This document shows positions 33,800 through 41,553 of a DNA stretch of 53,494 nt, piece after piece. The DNA comes from Nostoc sp. T09. GTDB lineage: Bacteria > Cyanobacteriota > Cyanobacteriia > Cyanobacteriales > Nostocaceae. The position numbers and the translations under genes are program-made. The notes under the pieces were generated by a model that ran no database searches, was not told the origin of the DNA, and saw only the letters and a program-made list of their open reading frames with translations. How positions within the stretch are numbered: position 1 is the first letter of the stretch; each line of letters begins with the position of its first letter. The stretch spans positions 1 through 53,494 of the forward strand of contig NZ_MTAV01000110.1 in NCBI RefSeq assembly GCF_002154695.1, written 5' to 3'.

Positions 33800-34390
33800 A
33801 TGAATGGAAACCAGCAGCTTTTAGATCAGTCCCAAGGCGACATTGATCTGGTAACAGAAGAATCTGAGACTTATACAGGTGATAGGGGCACGAATGATCT
33901 AGCTAAAGTAGCAATGGGAGCGATCGTTGGTGCTACATTGGGCGCAGTAGCCGTTGCTTTAAGTATTAAAGGCACAGCCCAAAGAATTAACCAAACTATC
34001 CAAGGTTTAGGAAATGGGGTAAAAGGTGCAGCTAACGGTGTGAACCAAACTGTAAGAGGTGTAGGAGAGGCAATCAAGACTGTAGCTGAGGGTGTTAACG
34101 ACACTGCAAAAGATGTAGGGGATGCTGTCAAAACTTCAGCTCAGGGTGTTAACGATACTGTCCAAGATACAGTAAGCGCCGTCAAGGTGGCATCAGTCAA
34201 AGTTAATAACACTGTTCAAGATACAGTATCTACTGTTAAGGGTACAGCTGTCAGTGTTAGTGATACTGTCCAAAATACAGTAGACCTAGCTAGTAGTGTA
34301 GTTGAGCATGAGCAGCCTAGTAGTCAAAAGGCCAACGTAGCTGATGACCAGACAGCCTACATCTTGGTTCCAGTAGACAAACAAAGCTGA
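33800..34390 (+). CDS. second LEA-like glycine-zipper protein (paralogue)
   Basis: A protein of 196 residues built like the preceding gene without its N-terminal repeats. It has a short acidic head, a zipper (AKVAMGAIVGATLGAVAVAL), then 11-mer-type helical repeats (GVNDTAKDVGDAVKTSAQGV, VNNTVQDTVSTVKGTA). The tail ends YILVPVDKQS; the first paralogue has a comparable beta-type segment (MFYISSPEQT) near its end. The ATG at 33800 follows AAAGGAG by 11 bases; a GTG at 33779 is in frame but overlaps that site. Tandem duplication is the simplest origin. Possible role in desiccation or membrane protection, by analogy only. Confidence 0.75.
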   Translation: MNGNQQLLDQSQGDIDLVTEESETYTGDRGTNDLAKVAMGAIVGATLGAVAVALSIKGTAQRINQTIQGLGNGVKGAANGVNQTVRGVGEAIKTVAEGVNDTAKDVGDAVKTSAQGVNDTVQDTVSAVKVASVKVNNTVQDTVSTVKGTAVSVSDTVQNTVDLASSVVEHEQPSSQKANVADDQTAYILVPVDKQS

Positions 34391-34465
34391 ATAAGTGGTT
34401 CAACCTGGAGATTTCCTAGAACTGTTGATTCATATAGCGTATTTCAGTTAAATGAAGTACACGGT

Positions 34466-34491
34466 TAGGGGCACAACATGTTGTGCCCCTA
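34466..34491. repeat. 26-bp perfect palindrome
   Basis: TAGGGGCACAAC (34466-34477) is followed directly, across a central ATGT overlap, by its reverse complement ending GTGCCCCTA. The GGGGCAC core is shared with the inverted repeat at 7454-7516. It could end the transcript of the LEA-like pair but lacks a T-run. It lies in the 293-bp gap before the HEPN-domain gene. Confidence 0.7.
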
Positions 34492-34683
34492 CGATTATCC
34501 GTACCTCACCAAGTTGTAATTTGCTGTATTTACACAATTAGTATTGTCTTGATAAATGCTGCATGAGAAATGGTTGTCGGGGCCAACCTCGAAAAGCTCT
34601 TAAAAGATGTCAATTGCTAAAAACATTGTTATGACTAAGTAGTAAGTTTGTAAAAAAACTCTGATACTTATAGGGGTTAAATT

Positions 34684-35178
34684 TTGTTTTTAGTGAAAGA
34701 TGCCAGCAGCAATCGCGAACAGAGGATTAAGCAATTATCCAATGAAGACCCTGCTTTAGCTGAATTGTTAGCAATTATCCACTTTGAATGGACAGTAAGG
34801 AGAGCAATAATTGCGTTAGGAACTTCATCAAATTATGAGATCCGACAAGCTCTCGAACAGTGTCACGGACTCAAACGTTACAAAGAACTGTGGAAAAAAG
34901 AGGTGGTTCAAGGAGGATTAGATAAAGCCTCTCCAGTAACGCATAAAAGCTTGAATACAGTAATCAGTTATTGGGAGGGACTGATAAAAGCATTTGATTT
35001 AAGGCACAGACTTGTACACGGTGTTGGGTCATGTTCGACTGAGTACGCCATTGAGCGACTAGGCTGGGCAATTGTTGCCGCAGGCGATGTGAGAACTTAC
35101 TGTTTAGACTACAACATAAACATTGATGCTCGGTTACCTGTGCGCCGACGAGTTACTATTTCACAAAGCGGAATGTGA
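34684..35178 (+). CDS. HEPN-domain protein (orphan)
   Basis: A 164-residue all-helical soluble protein. The segment DLRHRLVHGVG holds an R-x4-H motif (R107-H112), the active-site pattern of HEPN ribonucleases. The preceding helices (FEWTVRRAII, KRYKELWKKEV) fit the RiboL-PSP/MAE_28990-like HEPN group. Many such proteins are toxins or defence RNases paired with a nucleotidyltransferase or other antitoxin. Here neither neighbour looks like a partner: upstream is the LEA-like pair, downstream ureE. The start is a TTG at 34684 or GTG at 34693, after AGGGG. Family placement is inferred from motif and fold, not a search. Confidence 0.7.
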   Translation: MFLVKDASSNREQRIKQLSNEDPALAELLAIIHFEWTVRRAIIALGTSSNYEIRQALEQCHGLKRYKELWKKEVVQGGLDKASPVTHKSLNTVISYWEGLIKAFDLRHRLVHGVGSCSTEYAIERLGWAIVAAGDVRTYCLDYNINIDARLPVRRRVTISQSGM

Positions 35179-35226
35179 GTTTACAATTCACCCAGATACA
35201 AATTTGCCAGTTTAATTTTATTAATT

Positions 35227-35667
35227 ATGTTGACGTTTACCCAACGTAAACCGCCCGATCCTGATGCTTTAGTTAGCTTTACCCTCTCTCTGACTGCGGA
35301 AGAACGCAGCCGCAGTCGTCATCGTTGGGAAACAGAAGATGGCAAAGTTGTGTTTTTGGGTTTACCTAGAGGAACAGTATTGCAAGATGGTGATATTCTC
35401 GAGGATGAAACCCAAACTAATTTAATTAGGATTAGCGCCAAACCAGAACCAGTTTTGACCGTCTTTGCCCAAACACCACAGTTATTACTCAGGGCAGCTT
35501 ATCATTTAGGCAATCGTCATGTACCTGTAGAAATTACAATTAACTATTTACGCTTATCTACAGACTCAGTTTTACGCACAATGTTGGAACAACTGGGGCT
35601 AGAAATTAAAGAAGAAATCGTACCATTTCAACCAGAACAGGGAGCTTATGGACATCACGCTCACTGA
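35227..35667 (+). CDS. ureE: urease accessory protein UreE
   Basis: A 146-residue nickel metallochaperone that delivers Ni2+ during urease activation. The N-terminal UreE domain ([39 protein letters not shown]) and the C-terminal metal-binding domain ([17 protein letters not shown], with the conserved His of LGNRH) are present. The C-terminus is short with a HHAH tail, not the long histidine-rich tail of some UreE proteins. It overlaps ureF by 20 bp, so the two are translationally coupled. Confidence 0.95.
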   Translation: MLTFTQRKPPDPDALVSFTLSLTAEERSRSRHRWETEDGKVVFLGLPRGTVLQDGDILEDETQTNLIRISAKPEPVLTVFAQTPQLLLRAAYHLGNRHVPVEITINYLRLSTDSVLRTMLEQLGLEIKEEIVPFQPEQGAYGHHAH

Positions 35668-36334
35668 TAACTCTTTTTTATCGATTTTGCAGCTGACTAG
35701 CCCAGCTTTACCTGTGGGAGCATATAGTTATTCTGAAGGTTTGGAAACTCTAGTTGAACAAGGTGCGAACGCTAATCAGCAAAACCTCAAAGATTGGTTA
35801 TATTCTCAACTGCGTTATGGCGCAATTCGAGTCGAAGCGGCGGTGATGTTACGTGCTTACAAATCTGCGAAAATTGGCGATTTAGAGACTTTAGCTTATT
35901 GGAATAAATGGTTATCTGCTGCTAGGGAAACAGAAGAGTTACGCACCTCTAGCTGGCAAATGGGGCGATCGCTTATTCAGTTACTTGGTAAACTACATCC
36001 AGAAATCATGCCAACGCTGAATGCTGTTGGTAATCCTTGCAATTATGCGATCGCTTTTGGTATTGCTGCTGCTCATTGGCAAATAGATGTGAACGCTGCT
36101 TTATTAGGATATCTGCATAGTTGGGCAAGTAATTTAATTACTGCTGGGGTGAAACTCATTCCTTTAGGACAAACAGCAGGACAGCAGTTATTGCTAGATT
36201 TACAAGAATTACTGAGTGTTGCGGCGGTAGAAATTTTGGCTTTGGAGGATGATGAACTCGGCTGTTGTAGTTGGGGTTTGTCTTTAGCTAGTATGCAGCA
36301 TGAGACGCAGTATACAAGGTTGTTTCGGAGTTAA
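35648..36334 (+). CDS. ureF: urease accessory protein UreF
   Basis: A 228-residue helical protein that acts with UreD/UreH and UreG to load nickel into urease. It has the conserved [21 protein letters not shown]-type start ([20 protein letters not shown]), [27 protein letters not shown] and [12 protein letters not shown]. It overlaps the end of ureE and is separated from ureG by 91 bp of repeat DNA. Complete, normal length. Confidence 0.95.
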   Translation: MDITLTDNSFLSILQLTSPALPVGAYSYSEGLETLVEQGANANQQNLKDWLYSQLRYGAIRVEAAVMLRAYKSAKIGDLETLAYWNKWLSAARETEELRTSSWQMGRSLIQLLGKLHPEIMPTLNAVGNPCNYAIAFGIAAAHWQIDVNAALLGYLHSWASNLITAGVKLIPLGQTAGQQLLLDLQELLSVAAVEILALEDDELGCCSWGLSLASMQHETQYTRLFRS

Positions 36335-36383
36335 CAAACCGCCAAGACGCCAAGGACGCCAAGGAGGAGAGGAAGAAAGACAA

Positions 36384-36428
36384 ATGACAAATGACCAATG
36401 ACCAATGACAAATGACAAATGACCAATG
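36384..36428 (+). repeat. ATGACMA heptamer ladder ending in the ureG start codon
   Basis: Seven ATG triplets lie exactly 7 bp apart (36384, 36391, 36398, 36405, 36412, 36419, 36426), in tandem units ATGACAA or ATGACCA; the last ATG is the ureG start. Each upstream ATG opens a five-codon frame closed by TGA, and each such TGA overlaps a later ATG as ATGA or lies in the same array. A strong AAGGAGG (36361-36367) precedes the ladder. It is the reverse-complement form of the TTGGTCA repeat at 2895-2924. Confidence 0.9.
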
Positions 36429-37028
36429 ACAAACAACACATTTCGAGTAGGGGTTGCTGGCCCGGTAGGTTCGGGGAAGACTGCGTTGGTAGATGCTTTG
36501 TGTAAGGCTTTGCGCGAGCAGTATCAGATTGCGGTGGTGACGAATGATATTTATACTCAGGAGGATGCACAATTTTTAGTGCGTTCTCAGGCTTTGACAA
36601 GCGATCGCATTTTGGGTGTAGAGACTGGTGGTTGTCCCCATACTGCGATCCGGGAAGATGCATCGATGAATTTGGCTGCAATTGAAGAGTTAGAACTGCG
36701 ATTTTCTAACTTAGATTTAGTGTTTTTGGAAAGTGGCGGCGATAATTTAGCAGCTACATTCAGTCCTGAATTAGTAGATTTAACAATTTATGTAATTGAT
36801 GTAGCCGCTGGTGATAAAATCCCCCGCAAAGGTGGGCCAGGAATTACTAAATCTGATTTATTAGTTATAAATAAAATCGACCTTGCGCCCTATGTCGGCG
36901 CAGATTTAAATGTGATGGAACGCGATGCAAAAAAAATGCGTGGCGATAAACCCTTTATTTTTACTAACTTAAAAACCCAACAGGGACTGACAGAAGTAAT
37001 TCAATTTGTCCGCAAACATATTGGATGA
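36426..37028 (+). CDS. ureG: urease accessory GTPase UreG
   Basis: A 200-residue SIMIBI-class GTPase that drives nickel insertion into urease. The P-loop is [10 protein letters not shown] (12-21). It also has [15 protein letters not shown], the metal-binding [17 protein letters not shown] (Cys-Pro-His), [19 protein letters not shown], and the base-specificity motif INKIDLAP. The start ATG is the last of a seven-step heptamer ladder, so its local Shine-Dalgarno has been replaced by repeat sequence. The good AAGGAGG lies about 60 bases upstream. Complete; ureABC and ureD are not in this window. Confidence 0.96.
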   Translation: MTNNTFRVGVAGPVGSGKTALVDALCKALREQYQIAVVTNDIYTQEDAQFLVRSQALTSDRILGVETGGCPHTAIREDASMNLAAIEELELRFSNLDLVFLESGGDNLAATFSPELVDLTIYVIDVAAGDKIPRKGGPGITKSDLLVINKIDLAPYVGADLNVMERDAKKMRGDKPFIFTNLKTQQGLTEVIQFVRKHIG

Positions 37029-37142
37029 AAGAATATGGAACCACAGATGGACACAGATAAACACAGATGAATCGATACTCTTGCTTCCTCTCTGCGTCTC
37101 TGCGCCTCTGCGTGAGAAAAAATAATTATTTCAAAGTAAAAA

Positions 37143-37158
37143 CCGGGGTAGACCCCGG
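37143..37158 (-). terminator. terminator between ureG and the VIT-VWA gene
   Basis: CCGGGG/CCCCGG pair around a 4-nt loop. On the minus strand the stem is followed by TTTTTACTTT, placing a good terminator 15 bp after the end of the VIT-VWA gene. It may also weakly stop ureG transcripts. Confidence 0.75.
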
Positions 37159-37172
37159 TAGTTATTAGTTTA

Positions 37173-39668
37173 TTACGGTTGAATTCTAATTGTCAGAATT
37201 ACCGTAGTTGTAAGCGTCTGCGGTGGTAGCCAAGTTAAGAGCGATCGCCTGATTGTCTCAATGATTGTCTGTTCCTTAAAAGAAGACAACTGCTCATCAA
37301 GCACCACCTGTCTTACCCGTCCTTTGTTGACTTGTAAATCAAAGACTAAATCACCATTGAAATTTGTAATAAACCGAATTGATTGCAAGTGTTGAGTCAG
37401 AAGAGAAATCATCTGTTGATCTAATCCTGATACACTCACAATTTGGAGACGAGAGACAGGCGCAATTCCTTCTGAAAGTTTGGCTTTTAAATCTTCTAAT
37501 TCTGCATCTCTGGGAGCAGATGGAATTGCTGATCCTACATCATACTGATTAGTATTTGGTACTCCACCCGGGAATGGACGATTAGCCTCCTTTTTAGCCC
37601 GTTTTCTTTCTACAGTTAATGAATCTATCTCTTCAAACGATGGTATTGCTGTAGGTGGCATTGCTGCCGTTGGAGGAGGGGGAGACATAGGCGCTGCGGC
37701 TGGTGGAGCAACTGGTTGCATTCTTGCGAGAGTTAAAAACTCAGGTGCATTAGACGGAGGACTCATCATTGTTGGCGCAACACTACCAAATATTCCTTGA
37801 TAGCTGATACCTTCAGGCATTTCCACAGCTACTTGCACAGAAACAGAAGCCTCAGTTGGATTGACTCGGACATCATCACTGACGGCAACGAAGGCGGTAT
37901 ACTGCGATAACAGTTGATAGGTAAGAGCTGTATCTGTCACTGCTTCTACGCCTACTTTAGTTTCACCACTCACCATCTGATTCATCAAATCCTTGATGCG
38001 GGAACGTCCCCAAAGTTGTGCGATTGCAGGATTACCCGTTTTCTCAAAGTTCAAGTTGAAGGTTTGTTGATAGCGTGTACCACCCGCAGCAATTCCACTG
38101 ATGTGCAGTTTTCCAGCACGGCTGTCAGGCTTGCGTCCAAATAGCACTAACGGCTGTTCTGCAAATAAATCTGGTGGTGTGGAAGGATACATTTCTGGCG
38201 ATGCACCATCACCTTCCCATTGCAAATTAATGTTAGCGAGAACCGGATTATTAATCTGGCGGAAGAACTTTTCCACCACCTCATTAACTGGTTCATCGTG
38301 GCGAATGACGCGAGCAATACCTCGCCCTAATTCTGCAATGCGGTTGAGTAAGAAGCGATTTACTGAACTACCTGCACCAAAGCTGTAGAGGCGAGTTCCT
38401 GCTTGGAGATGACGTTGCACTTCTGAGAGAATTTGGTTTTCGTTACCGATATAGCCATCGGTGAGCAGTACAATACTCCGCAAGCGTCCAGGATCTGTTA
38501 CCGGGAAGTTCAAGACAGCGCGAATACCGCGTAACATCTCCGTTCCGCCACCAGCATTTAACTGATTTACATACTGAATTGCCAGGGCGCGATTTTGCGG
38601 GGTATTGGCGAGAGGAACAGGCGAGAGTTGCTGAGTGGTATCTGAGAAATCAATAATACTAAAAGTGTCATTGGGATTGAGTCCGTTGATAAAACGCCGC
38701 ATCAATTCCTGACATTGCATCAGTGGCGCACCACTTTGAGAACCGGATGTGTCGATGAGAAACACTACATCTTTAGGAAGTACCTGTTCTGGACGGTACT
38801 GGAGAGCCGGAATTAAGTAAAGCGCAAAGTGTCCACCTCTTTCATCAGCTTGGTTGAGTATGGTTGTTTGAGTGGAATTGCCTGCGACTTGGTAGCGTAA
38901 AATCAAATCTTTGTTGGGAATTGTATCTCCACCCCCAAGTTTTACCAGTACCCGCTGTCCTTCATAGCTAATCTGGATTTGGTGAGAAGGCGACTTCACA
39001 TCTTGAATCTCAACTCCCGCATCAATTTCTATCGTCACATTAATATCATGGCGAGAGCGAGTACCCGATGGCAATATGGGTGCATTCAAGCGCGAAGCAT
39101 CTGGTACTAAGTCGGTATCTTGATTAGACATCATAGGTGCAGACGCCGAGCCACCGCCTACCGTATTTTCTTCAATAGTTGTCCCTGGAATGTAACGCGG
39201 CCCAACCACCATCGGGAAGACAAACTCGTAATTCCCACCCTCAAATTTCAAACTATCAGAGTAGCGAATAATCACATCAATTTGCTCACCAGGTTTGATA
39301 TTAGCCAGGGATTGAGTAAAAATATTGTCCCGTTCCTGTTCCAGCAGCCCAGCTGTGCGTCCTTGTTGCTTCGCTTGTTCGTAGATTTGCTGTGCTTCCT
39401 GGCGTTTTTTGATACTACCTTTGATAGTCTTGTCGCCAATGCGAATCAGCATATCATCAACAGCCGCTTCATCCGGTAACGGGAAGATGTAGACGGCTTC
39501 TAGTGTAGTAGTGAAAGGATTTTCAAAACTTTGAGTCACTTCTACTCGTGAGATATTACCTGTAACCTTCGCTTGTACTTCCGTGTGCTTGAGAGGAAAA
39601 GCAATTTGCTGTTGATTAGGAGTTTGAACGTATAAGCCACCAGGTTGGCGTTCTAGAGTTTGAGTCAT
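37173..39668 (-). CDS. VIT and VWA domain protein
   Basis: An 831-residue protein. It has an N-terminal VIT domain (about 20-140; VTQSFENPFTTTLEAVYIFPLP) and a von Willebrand A domain (about 300-470) with an intact metal site (FLIDTSGSQSG) and LLTDGYIGNE. A beta-rich segment follows, then a proline-rich linker (about 650-690), and a C-terminal domain of about 100 residues with VVLDEQLSSFKEQTIIETIR resembling a TonB-like or energy-transducer fold. No signal peptide is obvious, yet VIT-VWA proteins are often surface or periplasmic. Likely a protein-interaction platform; partner unknown. It stands alone, with a 217-bp gap to the divergent cassette at 39886. Confidence 0.88.
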   Translation of the reverse strand: MTQTLERQPGGLYVQTPNQQQIAFPLKHTEVQAKVTGNISRVEVTQSFENPFTTTLEAVYIFPLPDEAAVDDMLIRIGDKTIKGSIKKRQEAQQIYEQAKQQGRTAGLLEQERDNIFTQSLANIKPGEQIDVIIRYSDSLKFEGGNYEFVFPMVVGPRYIPGTTIEENTVGGGSASAPMMSNQDTDLVPDASRLNAPILPSGTRSRHDINVTIEIDAGVEIQDVKSPSHQIQISYEGQRVLVKLGGGDTIPNKDLILRYQVAGNSTQTTILNQADERGGHFALYLIPALQYRPEQVLPKDVVFLIDTSGSQSGAPLMQCQELMRRFINGLNPNDTFSIIDFSDTTQQLSPVPLANTPQNRALAIQYVNQLNAGGGTEMLRGIRAVLNFPVTDPGRLRSIVLLTDGYIGNENQILSEVQRHLQAGTRLYSFGAGSSVNRFLLNRIAELGRGIARVIRHDEPVNEVVEKFFRQINNPVLANINLQWEGDGASPEMYPSTPPDLFAEQPLVLFGRKPDSRAGKLHISGIAAGGTRYQQTFNLNFEKTGNPAIAQLWGRSRIKDLMNQMVSGETKVGVEAVTDTALTYQLLSQYTAFVAVSDDVRVNPTEASVSVQVAVEMPEGISYQGIFGSVAPTMMSPPSNAPEFLTLARMQPVAPPAAAPMSPPPPTAAMPPTAIPSFEEIDSLTVERKRAKKEANRPFPGGVPNTNQYDVGSAIPSAPRDAELEDLKAKLSEGIAPVSRLQIVSVSGLDQQMISLLTQHLQSIRFITNFNGDLVFDLQVNKGRVRQVVLDEQLSSFKEQTIIETIRRSLLTWLPPQTLTTTVILTIRIQP

Positions 39669-39885
39669 ATTAGTAACCTTACGCTATCGTTTTCTACCTT
39701 TAGCGTAAGTGTGTTTATCTGGTAGAAGTGCTCAGCTTTGTGCTCACCAGATGCTCAGTGATTGCTTCAGTGTGAGATTCCACTTTTCCCTAGTAGATAG
39801 ACTGTAATTGTTAGTCTAACTAACCACACGGGTACAATATATTAGTAATTTGTAATATATATTACCTAAATCATCTCAGGAAACC

Positions 39886-40419
39886 GTGAATAAATCACAG
39901 GCTATTCAGCTACTTGAAAGTGAGGGATGGACACAAGCAGATGCTAAGCGGGCGCTGGAATTAATTAACTTTAATACCAATCCTGATGAAATTACCATTC
40001 GTAGAGCTATTTCGTCTTTTGCTGGTTCTGAACTTATCAATCGCCAGCGTCTTCAGGCTGCTCAGAAAGGTATGGTAACCAAGAAAAACAAAGAAATTGA
40101 AAGGAATAATCAGGAATATGCTGCCAAAATTGATCAATTAAATAAGTCTCATCAACAAGAAAAGGAAAAATACGAAGCTGAAATTCAAAGCTTGTCTGCC
40201 AAAAATAAGTTTTTAGACAGTCAACTCCAGACTATCAATTTTCAACATAATCAAGTAATTCAACTAAACGACCAACTTAAAAAAGATAATAAAGCATTGA
40301 AAAATTTAGTTGATGCAATTAAGCTCAAACTAGCTATAGATACTAAAAGACTTCTTCAATATGAAGACAGTGAAATTCGCAAAGCAGTAATTAATATGTT
40401 TAAATCGACACTAGGTTAA
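39886..40419 (+). CDS. coiled-coil protein, first gene of the HNH cassette
   Basis: A 177-residue protein starting with GTG after CAGGAAA. The N-terminal 45 residues (MNKSQAIQLLESEGWTQADA) look like a small helical UBA-like or DNA-binding bundle. From about residue 65 to 145 a long Lys/Glu/Gln-rich coiled coil follows (EKEKYEAEIQSLSAKNKFLD), and the C-terminal helix ends KSTLG. No recognised family. It is followed by two short genes with gaps of 12 and 19 bp on the same strand, an operon-like unit. The block is strikingly AT-rich and has no HIP1 site until 41134. Likely transferred; function unknown. Confidence 0.65.
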   Translation: MNKSQAIQLLESEGWTQADAKRALELINFNTNPDEITIRRAISSFAGSELINRQRLQAAQKGMVTKKNKEIERNNQEYAAKIDQLNKSHQQEKEKYEAEIQSLSAKNKFLDSQLQTINFQHNQVIQLNDQLKKDNKALKNLVDAIKLKLAIDTKRLLQYEDSEIRKAVINMFKSTLG

Positions 40420-40431
40420 GGAAGTGTTACT

Positions 40432-40854
40432 ATGAACAATAAAAAAAGTCCCAAAACAAATTTCAAGGGGATGACTTATCGCGATATTCAAATTACTAAC
40501 TCTAAAAATAGAGCTAAGCTTCATAAAAAAGAACAAGCTTGGTTAAAAGAAAATTTATATAAAAACATTGGTTGGAGCAATGTCATTAATCTTTATCTTA
40601 AAATAGAAGATTTTATCAATAAACATCAAATTGAAGAGTTGACGCTCGAAGAATTATTTTTAGAAGCTGATCGTATTGGCAATAAATATCTTACTACTCA
40701 AGAAATAGAAGAATTTAATCAGAAATTAGCTATAGAAGTTAACGAGATTGCGGAAGAAATAGATAAACAGTTTCTTGAGACAGAAGTAGAATTCATTGAT
40801 TTTAGTAAAAGCTCCACCAAGAGATATCGAAACAAAAAATATATAAAACTATAA
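40432..40854 (+). CDS. small charged protein, second gene of the HNH cassette
   Basis: A 140-residue soluble, lysine- and glutamate-rich protein with helical pattern (WSNVINLYLKIEDFINKHQI, then LEELFLEADRIGNKYL) and a basic tail (STKRYRNKKYIKL). I recognise no family. The ATG lies 12 bp after the coiled-coil gene stop, with GGAAG upstream. The size, charge and position between a coiled-coil protein and an HNH nuclease suggest an adaptor or regulator, but this is only context. The phrase EADRIGNKYL is echoed as ELANKIGNQRY in the next gene, hinting at a shared short module. Confidence 0.6.
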   Translation: MNNKKSPKTNFKGMTYRDIQITNSKNRAKLHKKEQAWLKENLYKNIGWSNVINLYLKIEDFINKHQIEELTLEELFLEADRIGNKYLTTQEIEEFNQKLAIEVNEIAEEIDKQFLETEVEFIDFSKSSTKRYRNKKYIKL

Positions 40855-40873
40855 AACTTTAGTGTGATATACC

Positions 40874-41323
40874 ATGAATCTGGAAAATAAAGAACTTAAA
40901 GAATTATTTGAGCTTGCCAACAAGATTGGTAACCAGCGGTATCACAAATTAACTCATCAAGATTTTGAAAATTACAGAAAATTCGACTACTGGCGGTATA
41001 TTAATGGTGATTATGAGTGTGGAACCACTCAAGAAAGCAAAGACTGGGTAAGAGACAATTCAGATTGGTACTGTCCAATTTGTGAGCATCACTACTCTGA
41101 AAAAGGTGGTAAGACGATAGATCACAAGTTACCGCGATCGCAGTATCCTTGGTTATCAATGGAATTTAAGAATTTGTGGGTTATTTGCAAAGTTTGTAAT
41201 CAAGACAAGGGTGAGATGCATTGGTACGAGTATGAACACTATATATTTGTCCATTATCCCGATCTTTATCTTGCTGTGAAGGCTGCACGTCCTAGTCAGT
41301 TACTTCAGTCTTTAAATGATTAG
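40874..41323 (+). CDS. HNH endonuclease
   Basis: A 149-residue nuclease of the HNH type. C67 and C70 (YCPIC) and C105 and C108 (CKVCN) form the zinc knuckles around the active core, with D83-H84 (TIDHKLPRSQ), N100 (EFKNLWVICK) and N109/K112 after the second pair. The N-terminal 60 residues are charged and helical. Such enzymes cut DNA in restriction, phage and mobile-element settings. The gene is third in the AT-rich cassette and followed, after 230 bp, by a STAND NTPase gene. The first HIP1 site of the region lies in this gene (about 41134). Confidence 0.88.
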   Translation: MNLENKELKELFELANKIGNQRYHKLTHQDFENYRKFDYWRYINGDYECGTTQESKDWVRDNSDWYCPICEHHYSEKGGKTIDHKLPRSQYPWLSMEFKNLWVICKVCNQDKGEMHWYEYEHYIFVHYPDLYLAVKAARPSQLLQSLND

Positions 41324-41359
41324 GCCAAGTAGCTAAATCACGCAACAGTGACTTGGTAG

Positions 41360-41431
41360 AATATCCATTTACAGCGATTTTGGCAGGGAGATTCTCGTTT
41401 TGAGACAATTCGCGATCGCATTTATCGTTGA
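41360..41431 (+). pseudogene. remnant of a STAND N-terminal domain
   Basis: In one frame this stretch reads LQRFWQGDSRFETIRDRIYR and then stops. The neighbouring intact gene reads TLRRFWQGDRIQREIFIAIC at the matching place, and 14 bp (CGATTTTGGCAGGG) are identical. A stop lies just before it as well. I infer a decayed duplicate of the next gene's N-terminus; the similarity is short, so this is tentative. Confidence 0.35.
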
Positions 41432-41553
41432 GAGCAGCAGCGATCGCAGGTAAAAATAGAGAAGAATATTCATCTCAGAGTCATGAGTACTAGAATTACC
41501 ATTACCTTTTCCACTAAGCCAAAATTGAAATAATCGGCTTACATAACAGATGT

